A DNA stretch of 31,328 nt. Origin: JABMMZ01 sp044341025. Lineage in GTDB: Bacteria; Bacteroidota; Bacteroidia; NS11-12g; UBA955. Shown here piece after piece: positions 15,459 to 23,831 of the stretch. The position numbers were made by a program, and so were the translations under genes. Each line of letters begins with the position of its first letter. The first letter of the stretch is position 1. The stretch is taken from the NCBI GenBank assembly GCA_044341025.1, contig JBIISM010000019.1, positions 1-31,328 on the forward strand, in the 5' to 3' direction. The notes under the pieces were generated by a model that did not search any database, had not been told where the DNA came from, and saw only the letters and a list, made by a program, of their open reading frames with translations.

Positions 15459-15473
15459 CCTTTTTATAGAAGA

Positions 15474-18400
15474 GTGAGACTTTTTCTGATTTTTTTCTTT
15501 GCCGTGCTGAATACAAATGCTCAAGGTTTGTATCAAGATTATGGCCAAAACAGCAGCCAAAACAAAAAAATTTCTTACAGTTTGATTCAAAATCAGATTG
15601 AAATCATCTATTTTTCAGATGGCGAAAATTTGGCAAGACTTGCATTGGAAAAAGCACAGGCATTTATTCCCAATTTTGAAACAAGACTTAACTACAACCT
15701 AAGCAATGGAATTCGAATCATCGTTTTTAGCAATTACGACGAATACAAAAAAAGCAACATCAACATCACCAACCCTCAATATTATGCGGGGGGGTATTCA
15801 ACGCTAAATGAAAATGTGGCTTGTGTTTATTTTGATGGTAGCCGAATTAATTTTGACCAACAAGTTAAAAAAGCAGTAGCTGAAGTATTAATCAATGAAT
15901 TTATTTTCGGTGGAAACATCCGTGAGCGCATACAAACTGCCGCCTTATTAACCCTTCCTGCTTGGTACTATAAAGGATTGGTGGCTTATCTTGCTGAAAG
16001 TTGGAACATTGAAAATGATAATTTCCTAAAAGACTTCTTTCAAAATAAAAAGCAAAAATATTTTACCTCTCTCCAAGAAGAAGATGAAATATTAGCGGGA
16101 CATAGCATTTGGCGTTATTTGGAAGAAAAAAATGGAAAGGGTGCTGTTTCGAATATCGTCTTCCTAACACGCGTGGGTCGCAGTGTCGAAAACGCCTTTG
16201 CTTACTATACAGGACTCAATATAAACAGTTTGCTAAACGATTGGCAAGACTTTTACATAGATAAGTATAAGAGCGATGAGCTGGCGTTTAAATTTCCTAA
16301 AGGACAAGAAAATGCACCTCAAAAGCTGGCTAAGAAAAAACACACACAATTTAAGCTAAGCAACGATGGAAATAAGATTGCCATTGTAACCAATACACTT
16401 GGTCGCTATCAAATTGTCATTTATGATATTCTTTCTAAATTCAGCAAAGTAATTAGCAGCGGTGGACATCAATTGCTCAATCGAGATATTGACCTCAACT
16501 ATCCATTAATTGCCTTTAATCCTATCGACAACCATTTAAGTGTCGTTTTGTATGTTAACGAGCAAACCATTCTAAAACGCTTCGATTTGAATGGCAAACT
16601 TTTAAGTACAGAAATCCTCAAAGAGATTCCATTTGTTAAAGGGTTTAGCTATTCGCCCGATGCCTCAAAGATCATTTTCTCTGTGATACGAAATGGCCAA
16701 TCAGACTTATTGCTTTACAATATTAAAGAGCAATCAAGCACCTATTTAAGTGATGACATTTTTGATAATTTAAGCCCCAGATTTAGTAAAGATGGACAAT
16801 CGATTATTTATGTAAGCAATCAATACAAATTGCAGAACCTTGAGTCTGACTACCTAGCTGTCTATCGTATTGATGTAGAAAAAAAACAAACTGACTTTTT
16901 AATCGGGCATCAAGATGAAAAATCAAACGCTACAGAGCCAATTGAAATGTCTGAAAATGTTATCAGTTATTTAAGCGACCGAAATGGCATTATCAATAAT
17001 TATTTCTATGAATTAAAGACCCTTAAAAACCATCAACTCACCAATTACAAACGCTGTATTATTCGCAATGATCTGGCGTCAAATGCCCCAGTAATTGCTG
17101 ACTTGCTATACTTTAACAACCGCTATAGAATTTATGTTGGCACGGTTGCGGAGGATTACCAATCCGAATCAATTAAGAATGCCGAAAACACCCTGTATAG
17201 AAAATGGTTGAACAATGATATTGACTCAAGTCTATTGTTGCTTGACTTTATCAAATCGGACACTTTGAAAACCAAAGTGCTAACCCCAAATGATAGTCTT
17301 GAATTCAAAAAAATCTACATCAGCGGTTTTAATGAATACGAGGATTTGGAAAACAGTTTAAAAAATGAAAAGCGAAAAAACGACCCCTATATTGGCTTAG
17401 CGAAAACACATTTTGGAATAGCGTATTTTTTGCAACAATTTGACAAATCAATACTCAGCAATTATTTATTTCCTAGCAATGTGAACGAAAAAATATTCAA
17501 TTACCCTTTGCTATCACCGCATTTCCAAACCAGCATTAGCGATGTTCAAAAGAACCACGTGATAACCGCTGGAATCAGAATCCCAGTGCGCATAAAAGCA
17601 TCAGACTATTACATACATTACGCCAATAGAACCGGCCGTTGGGATAAAGATTTATCGGCTTTTAGAAGAGGCCGAATAATGGATGATGCCTATGCGCCAA
17701 TTAGAATGATTAACAGCCAGGTGAAGTTTGCAATCTCCTACCCTTTTAACGAAAGAAGTAGGATTTCATTTAATGCCTTCGTTAGAGACGACCGTGTGAG
17801 CAGTCAAGCCATAGATTCTGTTTATTTGAATCAAGCAGTTAAACAAAATTTGTATTTTGGAACGGGAATAGAGTATGTGTTTGACAACGTAAGAAGCAAT
17901 GGACTTAATTTGTTTGAGGGACTGCGGTTTAAAATATACAGCGACAATTACAACAAATACAAAAACTATCAATTTATTTCCAATAATGGTTTTGATTTTA
18001 GATGGTACAAAAAATTGCACAGGCAGATATATTTTGCGGCTAGATTGAGTGCTGCATTATCATTTGGAACGCAAACTACAGCCTACTATTTGGGTGGGGT
18101 AGAAAATTGGTTGGTCAATGTTGACTCAAACACCAACTTTAATTACAATATTCCGACACTAAACGGCAATGATTACGCCTTTCAAACAATTGTATCACCT
18201 GCAAGAGGGTTTTTGAGAAATTCAAGGGCTGGCAATAAATATGCCTTGATGAATTTTGAATTGAGGGTTCCTTTATTCGCCTATTTAATTCAAAAACCAA
18301 TTTCAAGTGAGTTTTTTAGAAGTGTAATGCTAATTGGATTTGTTGATATTGGCACCGCTTGGAAAGGCCAATCGCCTTATAGCATAGAGAATCCTTTTAA

Positions 18401-18593
18401 CACAAGAATTGTACAAGCTCCTTTGTACGCCATGTCAGTCGTAACTCAAAGAGACCCATTCTTGTATGCGTTTGGTGTGGGTATTCGCGCCAAAATCCTT
18501 GGCCATTACATAAAATTAGACCATGGCTGGGGATTATTGGAAAATAAATTCCAAAAAGCTATGACTACCCTATCCATTGGATTGGATTTTTAA
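15474..18593 (+). CDS. envelope protein: peptidase-like domain, TolB-like propeller, surface-antigen-type C-terminal barrel
   Basis: 1039 residues. A GTG start (15474) gives a clean signal peptide (MRLFLIFFFAVLNTNAQ). Residues ~20-260 resemble the peptidase-MA/gluzincin-like domain of large Bacteroidota envelope proteins, with LPAWYYKGLVAYLAE near 160; the HExxH expected before it is replaced by INEF near 140, so it is probably inactive. Residues ~300-560 carry TolB/WD40-like repeats (FSYSPDASKIIFS, FSKDGQSIIYVS). From ~660 to the end the sequence reads as beta strands ending in aromatic residues (LSIGLDF), with a FGVGIRAKILGHYIKLDHGWG block like Omp85-type surface antigens. I infer an outer-membrane barrel with a periplasmic propeller. 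It follows the response regulator by 15 bp. Its function is unknown. Confidence 0.75.
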   Translation: MRLFLIFFFAVLNTNAQGLYQDYGQNSSQNKKISYSLIQNQIEIIYFSDGENLARLALEKAQAFIPNFETRLNYNLSNGIRIIVFSNYDEYKKSNINITNPQYYAGGYSTLNENVACVYFDGSRINFDQQVKKAVAEVLINEFIFGGNIRERIQTAALLTLPAWYYKGLVAYLAESWNIENDNFLKDFFQNKKQKYFTSLQEEDEILAGHSIWRYLEEKNGKGAVSNIVFLTRVGRSVENAFAYYTGLNINSLLNDWQDFYIDKYKSDELAFKFPKGQENAPQKLAKKKHTQFKLSNDGNKIAIVTNTLGRYQIVIYDILSKFSKVISSGGHQLLNRDIDLNYPLIAFNPIDNHLSVVLYVNEQTILKRFDLNGKLLSTEILKEIPFVKGFSYSPDASKIIFSVIRNGQSDLLLYNIKEQSSTYLSDDIFDNLSPRFSKDGQSIIYVSNQYKLQNLESDYLAVYRIDVEKKQTDFLIGHQDEKSNATEPIEMSENVISYLSDRNGIINNYFYELKTLKNHQLTNYKRCIIRNDLASNAPVIADLLYFNNRYRIYVGTVAEDYQSESIKNAENTLYRKWLNNDIDSSLLLLDFIKSDTLKTKVLTPNDSLEFKKIYISGFNEYEDLENSLKNEKRKNDPYIGLAKTHFGIAYFLQQFDKSILSNYLFPSNVNEKIFNYPLLSPHFQTSISDVQKNHVITAGIRIPVRIKASDYYIHYANRTGRWDKDLSAFRRGRIMDDAYAPIRMINSQVKFAISYPFNERSRISFNAFVRDDRVSSQAIDSVYLNQAVKQNLYFGTGIEYVFDNVRSNGLNLFEGLRFKIYSDNYNKYKNYQFISNNGFDFRWYKKLHRQIYFAARLSAALSFGTQTTAYYLGGVENWLVNVDSNTNFNYNIPTLNGNDYAFQTIVSPARGFLRNSRAGNKYALMNFELRVPLFAYLIQKPISSEFFRSVMLIGFVDIGTAWKGQSPYSIENPFNTRIVQAPLYAMSVVTQRDPFLYAFGVGIRAKILGHYIKLDHGWGLLENKFQKAMTTLSIGLDF

Positions 18594-18611
18594 AAGACAA
18601 TTATACAGCCC

Positions 18612-18845
18612 TTAGTGAATTTCTAGGGAACTTGATCTTGACTCCTCATTCAATATACTAATGACCGTATTTGAAGGTTCGTCATTAATTTGATCCAATT
18701 GATGAACCATTAACAATGACTCTTGAAAAAAAGTCAACAATTCGGGCTCCATGGCAATCGCCATTTCTAAATCAGCTCTTTTGGACGGGTCTAATTCGTT
18801 GTAAATGTATAAAATGATGTCTTCTTGAGTAAAATTTTGTTGCAT
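18612..18845 (-). CDS. small cysteine-free anti-sigma-like protein
   Basis: 77 residues from the ATG at 18845 (an in-frame TTG two codons earlier is possible). The N-terminus QEDIILYIYNELDPSKRADLEMAIA resembles the first helices of anti-sigma domains (layout 'L..YL.GEL.P..R..LE'), but it has no Cys/His zinc site and no transmembrane helix. The rest is acidic and helical with a Ser-rich tail. It lies downstream of an ECF sigma factor on the same strand, as small proteins of this type often do in Bacteroidota, which is the main reason to suspect a regulatory tie. A strong hairpin separates the two genes. It converges on the envelope-protein gene with 18 bp between stops. No experimental function that I can name. 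Confidence 0.65.
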   Translation of the reverse strand: MQQNFTQEDIILYIYNELDPSKRADLEMAIAMEPELLTFFQESLLMVHQLDQINDEPSNTVISILNEESRSSSLEIH

Positions 18846-18920
18846 AAGCAATTTGAGTGTTTGACTTAGTAACGCAAGATGCCATCAAAATATTGTAAGA
18901 GCCAAATAAAAAAACAAATA

Positions 18921-18952
18921 AAAAAAGGATGAACCAAATGTTCATCCTTTTT
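18921..18952 (-). terminator. terminator after the ECF sigma gene
   Basis: aaaaaggatgaa (18922-18933), a 7-base loop and its exact complement (18941-18952) form a 12-bp stem with A/T flanks on both sides. It lies 19 bases after the sigma-factor stop, between it and the small downstream gene. It suggests attenuated read-through or a separate promoter for the small gene. Confidence 0.85.
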
Positions 18953-18970
18953 CAAAACAAGAAACATTTA

Positions 18971-19555
18971 TTAACTTTGAAGGTAAGCGGCACGCTCTTC
19001 GATCATTTTCTTTAAATTAATTAATGCATAACGCATTCTTCCAAGGGCAGTATTGATGCTGCAATTGCATACATCAGCAATTTCTTTAAAACTCAAGTCG
19101 CCATAATGTCTTAAGATAAGTACCTCTTTTTGCTCAACTGGCAACATTTTAATCAACTCGCGCAAACCTTTCTTTTTTTGAAGGTTGATGGCCATTTCCT
19201 CAGAATTACTTTCATCAAAACGCATGTTCGCGAAAATATCATTGTCTTCACTAGAAGAAATAGTCGGCATACGCTTGGTACTTCTAAAATAATCCATTGA
19301 CAAATTTCGGGCAATGCGGATAACCCATGGCAAAAACTTACCAGATTCCTCATACTTACCTTTCCCTATTGTGTGAATCACTCTAAGAAAAGTTTCTTGA
19401 AAAATATCCTCTGCGATATAGCGGTCGTTTACCACCAAATAAATTGCAGTGAATACTTTTGATTTGTAGCGGTTAATGAGCATATCCATACAGGCTAAGT
19501 TTCCAGCCATGTACAATGCTAACAATTCTTCGTCGTTTTTTTGAACCCTTTTCAT
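18971..19555 (-). CDS. ECF-family RNA polymerase sigma factor
   Basis: 194 residues, group 4 sigma factor. Region 2 spans about 20-90 (NRYKSKVFTAIYLVVNDRYIAEDIFQETFLRV, then FLPWVIRIARNLSMDYFRS) and region 4 about 135-188 (LPVEQKEVLILRHYGDLSFKEIADVCNCSINTALGR). It recruits core polymerase to a dedicated set of promoters. Unlike nearly every other gene here it has a strong Shine-Dalgarno (GGAGG, 7 nt before ATG). No membrane anti-sigma (FecR) or SusCD gene is adjacent, so it is not a typical polysaccharide or iron-siderophore ECF. A candidate cysteine-free anti-sigma lies downstream. Confidence 0.95.
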   Translation of the reverse strand: MKRVQKNDEELLALYMAGNLACMDMLINRYKSKVFTAIYLVVNDRYIAEDIFQETFLRVIHTIGKGKYEESGKFLPWVIRIARNLSMDYFRSTKRMPTISSSEDNDIFANMRFDESNSEEMAINLQKKKGLRELIKMLPVEQKEVLILRHYGDLSFKEIADVCNCSINTALGRMRYALINLKKMIEERAAYLQS

Positions 19556-19562
19556 ACTAAAA

Positions 19563-19567
19563 CCTCC
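19563..19567 (-). promoter_or_regulatory. Shine-Dalgarno GGAGG of the sigma gene
   Basis: GGAGG with 7 nt to the ATG at 19555. The other starts I inspected in the window lack such a site, as expected for Bacteroidota, so its presence fixes this start and hints at unusual translation of the sigma factor. Confidence 0.6.
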
Positions 19568-19587
19568 ATTTTTAAAGTTAAGGCACT

Positions 19588-19600
19588 TTACCTTTGGTAA
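19588..19600. promoter_or_regulatory. 13-bp palindrome upstream of the sigma gene
   Basis: TTACC-TTT-GGTAA is a perfect dyad about 33 bp before the sigma start codon. Its plus strand also contains TACCTTTG, a -7-like box pointing away from the sigma gene toward gene-free DNA. It could be an operator or chance in AT-rich sequence. Confidence 0.35.
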
Positions 19601-19885
19601 TTTTTGAATCTTATAAGCTAAGTTGTTTAAGTATGTTTTTATCTATAGGCAGATTAAGGTTTTTTATTGAATGATATTGCAATTTAGATTAATTTTTCGA
19701 ATCTACAAATTTTTTTTTCAAATAAAATTCAAATTGTAAAACAACTCCAATTGAAAACCTTCGCAAACCAATGCCGAGAAAACACTAAGCAAGTATTTGA
19801 TTTACAATTATTTAAATATTTAATAAAACAGCGATTGTACAGATTAATCCGAGCTTAAAAATTTATTGTTAAGCATTAGAATAAA
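19601..19885. other. AT-rich gene-free spacer
   Basis: About 285 bases between the divergent sigma-factor gene and the SRP RNA promoter. Very AT-rich with A and T runs. I see no open frame, tRNA, hairpin terminator or repeat that I can support. Confidence 0.6.
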
Positions 19886-19916
19886 TTTGTTTAAAACATA
19901 ATTAACATTAGATTTG
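19886..19916 (+). promoter_or_regulatory. promoter of the SRP RNA, TTTG-N19-TAGATTTG
   Basis: TTTG (19886-19889), 19 nt, TAGATTTG (19909-19916). Full match to the Bacteroidota consensus, and the expected start (about 19920) coincides with the first base of the RNA's closing helix. Confidence 0.8.
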
Positions 19917-19919
19917 CAG

Positions 19920-20010
19920 TGCAAGTCCGCACGACCAGCTCCCTGTGAACTCCCCCAGGGTGGGAACACAGCAAGGGCAGCAGGTTGTAGCGGTGCGATG
20001 TGGGCTTGCA
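19920..20010 (+). ncRNA. ffs: signal recognition particle RNA (small bacterial type, 4.5S-like)
   Basis: About 91 nt forming one long rod. The ends TGCAAGTCCGCAC and GTGCGATGTGGGCTTGCA pair, the 5' strand continues GACCAGC, and the apex region has the SRP domain IV features (CAGGGTGGGAACACAGCAAGGGCAGCA in outline, i.e. GGAA-type loop with the AGCA...GCAG internal loops that bind Ffh). It targets membrane proteins co-translationally with Ffh/FtsY. Its own promoter lies immediately upstream and T8 follows. hisS begins 48 bp after its end. Confidence 0.93.
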
Positions 20011-20020
20011 TTTTTTTTCT
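20001..20020 (+). terminator. terminator of the SRP RNA
   Basis: The 3' strand of the closing SRP helix (ending gggcttgca) runs directly into eight T residues (20011-20018), so the RNA's own rod acts as the terminator stem. Read-through into hisS is possible, as no separate hisS promoter is obvious. Confidence 0.65.
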
Positions 20021-20058
20021 CTTACCAATTCAATTGGCACAAGCTTAGGATTCTTTCA

Positions 20059-21408
20059 ATGAGTAAACCATCCATTCCGCAAGGCACAAGAGACTTCTCC
20101 CCGGAGTTGATGGCCAAAAGAAAATTTATTTTAAACAGCATAGAAACTGTTTATCAATCGTTTGGGTTTATGCAGTTGGAAACGCCTGCTATGGAGAATT
20201 TAAGTACATTAACTGGCAAATATGGCAATGAAGGCGATCAGTTGCTTTTTAAAATTTTAAACAGCGGCGACTATTTAAAAGACCTCGCAGTTGAAACCTT
20301 AGATTCAAAATCTTTAATCCCTAAAATTGCAGAAAAGGGATTAAGATACGACCTAACCGTTCCTCTTGCACGCTTTGTGGCCATGCACAGGCATGAAATT
20401 AGCTTTCCATTTAAAAGGTATCAAATCCAACCCGTTTGGAGGGCAGACAGACCTCAAAAAGGCCGTTACAGAGAGTTTTGGCAATGTGATGCGGATGTAT
20501 TAGGCACTGATTCACTGCTTTGCGAGGCTGATTTTATAAAAATATACCAGACCGTATTCTCAAAGCTAGGCTTGCATGATTATGAAATTCGAATCAACCA
20601 CCGCAAACTCCTTGAAGCAGTATGTGAAAAAGCAAATGCGAAACAACATTTCAGAACCATAACCATCATTATTGACAAAGCGGATAAAATTGGAATCGAT
20701 GGTGTGGCGAAAGAACTAGGCAGCATAGGCCTCGATGCAGCGCAAGTGCAAACAGTTTTATCTTTATTAAATAAAAAAGAACTCTCCAAACAAACCATTG
20801 AAGCATTTAGCAAAGATTTATCGGGTACCGAATCAATTGGCAAAGCCATTGAAGACCTTAACAAATTAATTGACTTGTGCGGCAGCAATTTAAAACAAAT
20901 CGTTTTGGATGGAAGTTTGGCCCGTGGTCTTGATTATTACACCGCTTGTATTTTTGAAGTCGTACCAACGAGCGTTAAAATGGGAAGCATTAGTGGCGGC
21001 GGCAGATACGACAACCTAACCGAAGTTTTTGGACTAAAAGAAAAAGTATCTGGAATTGGCATTTCTTTTGGCATAGACCGTTTGTATGACGTCATGGAGG
21101 AACTGCAATTGTTTGTTGGTCAAACTTCCAGTTTTGCAGACGTATTGTTCTGCCCTATGGATGAGGAAGCAATAAGTTATTGTTTACCACTTGCAAATAT
21201 CTGCAGAGAAAAAGGCTTTAAAACCGAAATATACCCGAGTCCGAGTAAATTAAAAAAACAATTGGATTACGCCAATTCTAAAAACATAAAATGGGCCGTA
21301 ATTGTAGGTGAATCGGAAATTGAAAAAGGCGAAGTTAGCATAAAAAACTTAGTCGATGGAAATCAACAAACATCTGATATTGAGAAATTCCTAGATTTAA
21401 TTCACTAA
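20059..21408 (+). CDS. hisS: histidyl-tRNA synthetase
   Basis: 449 residues, class II synthetase charging tRNA-His. The start is the ATG of MSKPSIPQGTRDFSP; the longer open frame runs back through the SRP RNA gene and is rejected. Features are the PQGTRDF opening, YDLTVPLARFVA (97-108), motif 2 with QPVWRADRPQKGRYREF (124-140), the histidine-specific LARGLDYYT (about 287-295), GGGRYDNL near 314 and motif 3 GIGISFGIDRL. A C-terminal anticodon-binding domain covers about 355-449. Full length for the family. Directly downstream of the SRP RNA. Confidence 0.97.
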   Translation: MSKPSIPQGTRDFSPELMAKRKFILNSIETVYQSFGFMQLETPAMENLSTLTGKYGNEGDQLLFKILNSGDYLKDLAVETLDSKSLIPKIAEKGLRYDLTVPLARFVAMHRHEISFPFKRYQIQPVWRADRPQKGRYREFWQCDADVLGTDSLLCEADFIKIYQTVFSKLGLHDYEIRINHRKLLEAVCEKANAKQHFRTITIIIDKADKIGIDGVAKELGSIGLDAAQVQTVLSLLNKKELSKQTIEAFSKDLSGTESIGKAIEDLNKLIDLCGSNLKQIVLDGSLARGLDYYTACIFEVVPTSVKMGSISGGGRYDNLTEVFGLKEKVSGIGISFGIDRLYDVMEELQLFVGQTSSFADVLFCPMDEEAISYCLPLANICREKGFKTEIYPSPSKLKKQLDYANSKNIKWAVIVGESEIEKGEVSIKNLVDGNQQTSDIEKFLDLIH

Positions 21409-21516
21409 ACCAAATACCTTCAGGTAGCTGGTTTTTCAAACGATTTTTTAAAGTAAATCTTGCCATTACTTTATTCCATTTTTAACAATCTTTACTAACA
21501 ATTCAAGTGATTTATT

Positions 21517-21524
21517 TATATTTG
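21517..21524 (+). promoter_or_regulatory. -7 box upstream of the small secreted-protein gene
   Basis: TATATTTG, matching TAnnTTTG, followed after 5 nt by the TTG that opens the small gene at 21530. No -33 TTTG is visible. Confidence 0.4.
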
Positions 21525-21529
21525 AAGAC

Positions 21530-21841
21530 TTGTTTAAATCAACTTTAATATTGCTTATTATTTCCTTATTTACCTTTTTGCAAACGGCTGGTAAAATGGG
21601 GGCTTTTGATAAAGCGTACAAAATCATTTGCAACATATCTTGCGACGCGGCTGAGTCTGAAAAGCTGGAACAAGACGATGCTTCGGAGGACACCGATTTT
21701 GATGCCTTGCCTACTGCATTAAATCAAACTTTTAGAAAGATTTTTAGCCGAGCAGACTATTCTATAACACAAGAAATCAATCTCAACAAGCACAAAAAAC
21801 CTGAAACGCCACCTCCAGACTTTATTAATTTAAAAACGTAG
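21530..21841 (+). CDS. small hypothetical secreted or membrane-anchored protein
   Basis: 103 residues from a TTG start. The N-terminus FKSTLILLIISLFTFLQTAG is a signal peptide or anchor; then comes a short segment with two cysteines (IICNISC, about 33-37), an acidic stretch and a basic, Pro-rich tail (KKPETPPPDF). I recognise no family. It lies on the same strand as carbonic anhydrase, 49 bp upstream, and may share its transcript. The start is 5 nt after a TATATTTG box, so it would be leaderless; a later ATG (M23) would drop the hydrophobic segment. That this is a real gene is supported by the signal-like N-terminus and genomic position only. Confidence 0.55.
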   Translation: MFKSTLILLIISLFTFLQTAGKMGAFDKAYKIICNISCDAAESEKLEQDDASEDTDFDALPTALNQTFRKIFSRADYSITQEINLNKHKKPETPPPDFINLKT

Positions 21842-21890
21842 AACTTAAACAAATTTCCTTTTAACAATTAATTAAATAAAAACAAACAAT

Positions 21891-22547
21891 ATGCCTGATT
21901 TATACAACAATATTTTCGAAAATAACAAACGTTGGGTCGCCGAAAAAAACGAAAAAGACCCAAATTTTTTCAATAAACTTTCAAAGGGACAGAGCCCACC
22001 TATACTATGGATAGGGTGCTCAGATAGCCGAGTACCTGCAAATGAAATAACGGGTACAGAACCTGGCGAGATTTTTGTTCATAGGAACATAGCCAACATG
22101 GTTGTTCACACAGACATGAATATGCTGAGTGTTCTCGACTATGCCGTTAATGTACTAGAAGTTAAGCATGTTATCGTTTGCGGCCACTACGGCTGTGGTG
22201 GTGTTAATGCCGCATTGGAGAACAAGCAAGTAGGTATCATTGACAATTGGCTTAGGCATATTAAAGATGTTTACCGTTTGCATAAAACAGAAATTGACAG
22301 CATCCAAGACCCTGAATTAAAATCCAGAAGAATGGTTGAAGTAAATGTGCAAGAGCAGGTGTTTGATCTTTCTAAAACATCAATCATTCAAAATGCATGG
22401 GCGCAAAACCGAAGTGTTCAGATTCATGGAATTGTATACGATGTTTCAAATGGAATTTTAAAAGACTTAAATTTAAACATCAGCAACAATGCGCATTTAG
22501 ACCATGTTTACAAGTTGGACATTGACCACATATTGGATAAACCATAA
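21891..22547 (+). CDS. can: beta-class carbonic anhydrase
   Basis: 218 residues, zinc enzyme interconverting CO2 and bicarbonate, supplying bicarbonate to carboxylases. Zinc ligands are C43, H99 and C102 (CSDSR...GHYGCGG), with the D45-R47 dyad. The length and motif order fit the Can group. No signal peptide, so cytoplasmic. ATG start in A-rich leader typical of this phylum. Neighbours are a small secreted protein upstream and an unrelated reductase downstream behind its own promoter. Function is confident. Confidence 0.96.
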   Translation: MPDLYNNIFENNKRWVAEKNEKDPNFFNKLSKGQSPPILWIGCSDSRVPANEITGTEPGEIFVHRNIANMVVHTDMNMLSVLDYAVNVLEVKHVIVCGHYGCGGVNAALENKQVGIIDNWLRHIKDVYRLHKTEIDSIQDPELKSRRMVEVNVQEQVFDLSKTSIIQNAWAQNRSVQIHGIVYDVSNGILKDLNLNISNNAHLDHVYKLDIDHILDKP

Positions 22548-22659
22548 AGAACTTATCTTCTTGATATTCTAATAATTAAACCCAAAAACACCAATAAAAA
22601 GCTAATTTTCGAATTCGGATTTGTCTAATTTTCCGGGATAAAACATTCGAAATTTTAAC

Positions 22660-22667
22660 TACATTTG
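22660..22667 (+). promoter_or_regulatory. -7 box for the PaaE-type reductase gene
   Basis: TACATTTG (TAnnTTTG). It ends on the first base of an in-frame GTG at 22667, which excludes that codon as the start and supports the ATG at 22688, about 16 nt after the expected transcription start. Confidence 0.55.
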
Positions 22668-22687
22668 TGCTCCTTTTTATTACAAGC

Positions 22688-23785
22688 ATGTCCACTTTAA
22701 AATTTCACACTTTAAAAGTAAAAAACCTAAAAAAAGAAACCAGCGATTCTGTATCCATTTCGTTTGAAATACCTTCAGAATTAAGCAGTTCATACACCTT
22801 CATACAAGGCCAAAGCATAACATTACGACAAACCATAAATGGAGAAGATGTCAGACGGTCGTATTCGATTTGCAGCAGCCCCTTGGACAATGAATTAAGA
22901 GTTGGAATAAAAATGGTTGAAAACGGATTGTTTTCAACTTATGCGAACAAAGATTTAAAAGAAGGTGATGCTTTGGACGTGATGACACCAAGTGGTCATT
23001 TCTATACCGATTTGAATCCGAGTCAAAACAAACAATACCTAGCATTTGCTGCAGGCAGTGGAATTACGCCCATGCTTAGCATTATCAAAACCACTTTGGC
23101 GACGGAATTAAACAGTGAATTCACCTTGGTGTATGGCAATAAAGACAGCTCTTCGGTTATGTTTTTAGAAGAAATTGAAGCATTGAAAAATACGCATTTA
23201 AGTCGTTTTACTGTGCATTATATTTTGAGCAGAGAAGCCGTTGATGTTCCAATTCTTAATGGTAGAATTGATGCCGAAAAATGTGCTTTGATGAATGCCA
23301 ATAATTTAATTAACATCAAAACTGCTGATGAAGCATTTCTTTGCGGGCCAGAGAATATGATTATGTCTGTTAAAGACCAATTGATTGCTTTAGGCATGAA
23401 CAGCAAGAATATTCATTTTGAATTGTTTACAACCCCTACCCTCACTGCGCAAGCCAACAAGTCCTTGCAAAGTGAGGTGGTGGCTAATGTCGACAGGTCA
23501 GCAAATGCTGCGGTATCCGTTAAAATTGATGGCATAACCTATCAAATTGATTTGCCATACAATGGAGCAACTATTTTAGACGCGGCATTGAAGAAAGGAG
23601 CTGATTTGCCTTTTGCTTGTAAAGGAGGTGTTTGTTGCACCTGCAGAGCAAAAGTTACCAAAGGCAGTGTAAGTATGGATATGAATTTCTCTTTAGAAGA
23701 TGATGAAGTGGAAAAAGGCTATGTATTAACATGCCAAGCCCACCCAACAAGCGAAGAGGTTTTTGTTGATTTTGATATTAAATAA
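22688..23785 (+). CDS. PaaE-like flavin reductase with C-terminal 2Fe-2S ferredoxin domain
   Basis: 365 residues in three domains. The FAD-binding barrel has RRSYS (56-60), the NAD(P)-binding domain has GSGITPMLSI and CGPENMI, and a plant-type ferredoxin holds 2Fe-2S ligands C311, C316, C319 and C349 (CKGGVCCTC...LTC). This is the layout of phenylacetyl-CoA epoxidase subunit E and of hydroxylase reductases, passing electrons from NAD(P)H to an oxygenase. None of the phenylacetate oxygenase genes (paaABC) is nearby, so the electron acceptor is unknown; many Bacteroidota carry such an orphan reductase. The start is ATG 22688, since an upstream GTG lies in the promoter. Confidence 0.9.
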   Translation: MSTLKFHTLKVKNLKKETSDSVSISFEIPSELSSSYTFIQGQSITLRQTINGEDVRRSYSICSSPLDNELRVGIKMVENGLFSTYANKDLKEGDALDVMTPSGHFYTDLNPSQNKQYLAFAAGSGITPMLSIIKTTLATELNSEFTLVYGNKDSSSVMFLEEIEALKNTHLSRFTVHYILSREAVDVPILNGRIDAEKCALMNANNLINIKTADEAFLCGPENMIMSVKDQLIALGMNSKNIHFELFTTPTLTAQANKSLQSEVVANVDRSANAAVSVKIDGITYQIDLPYNGATILDAALKKGADLPFACKGGVCCTCRAKVTKGSVSMDMNFSLEDDEVEKGYVLTCQAHPTSEEVFVDFDIK

Positions 23786-23831
23786 GCGCAGATTCTGTTT
23801 TACAGATTTGCTAAAATAGATTCATAAATAA

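Noticed and set aside
19945..20058. 38-residue N-terminal extension of HisS
   Set aside because: It is translated from the SRP RNA gene and its terminator; homologues start at the PQGTRDF block, and the ATG at 20059 fits.
22667..22687. GTG start giving seven extra residues on the PaaE-like reductase
   Set aside because: The GTG overlaps the last base of a TACATTTG -7 box, so it would not be transcribed.
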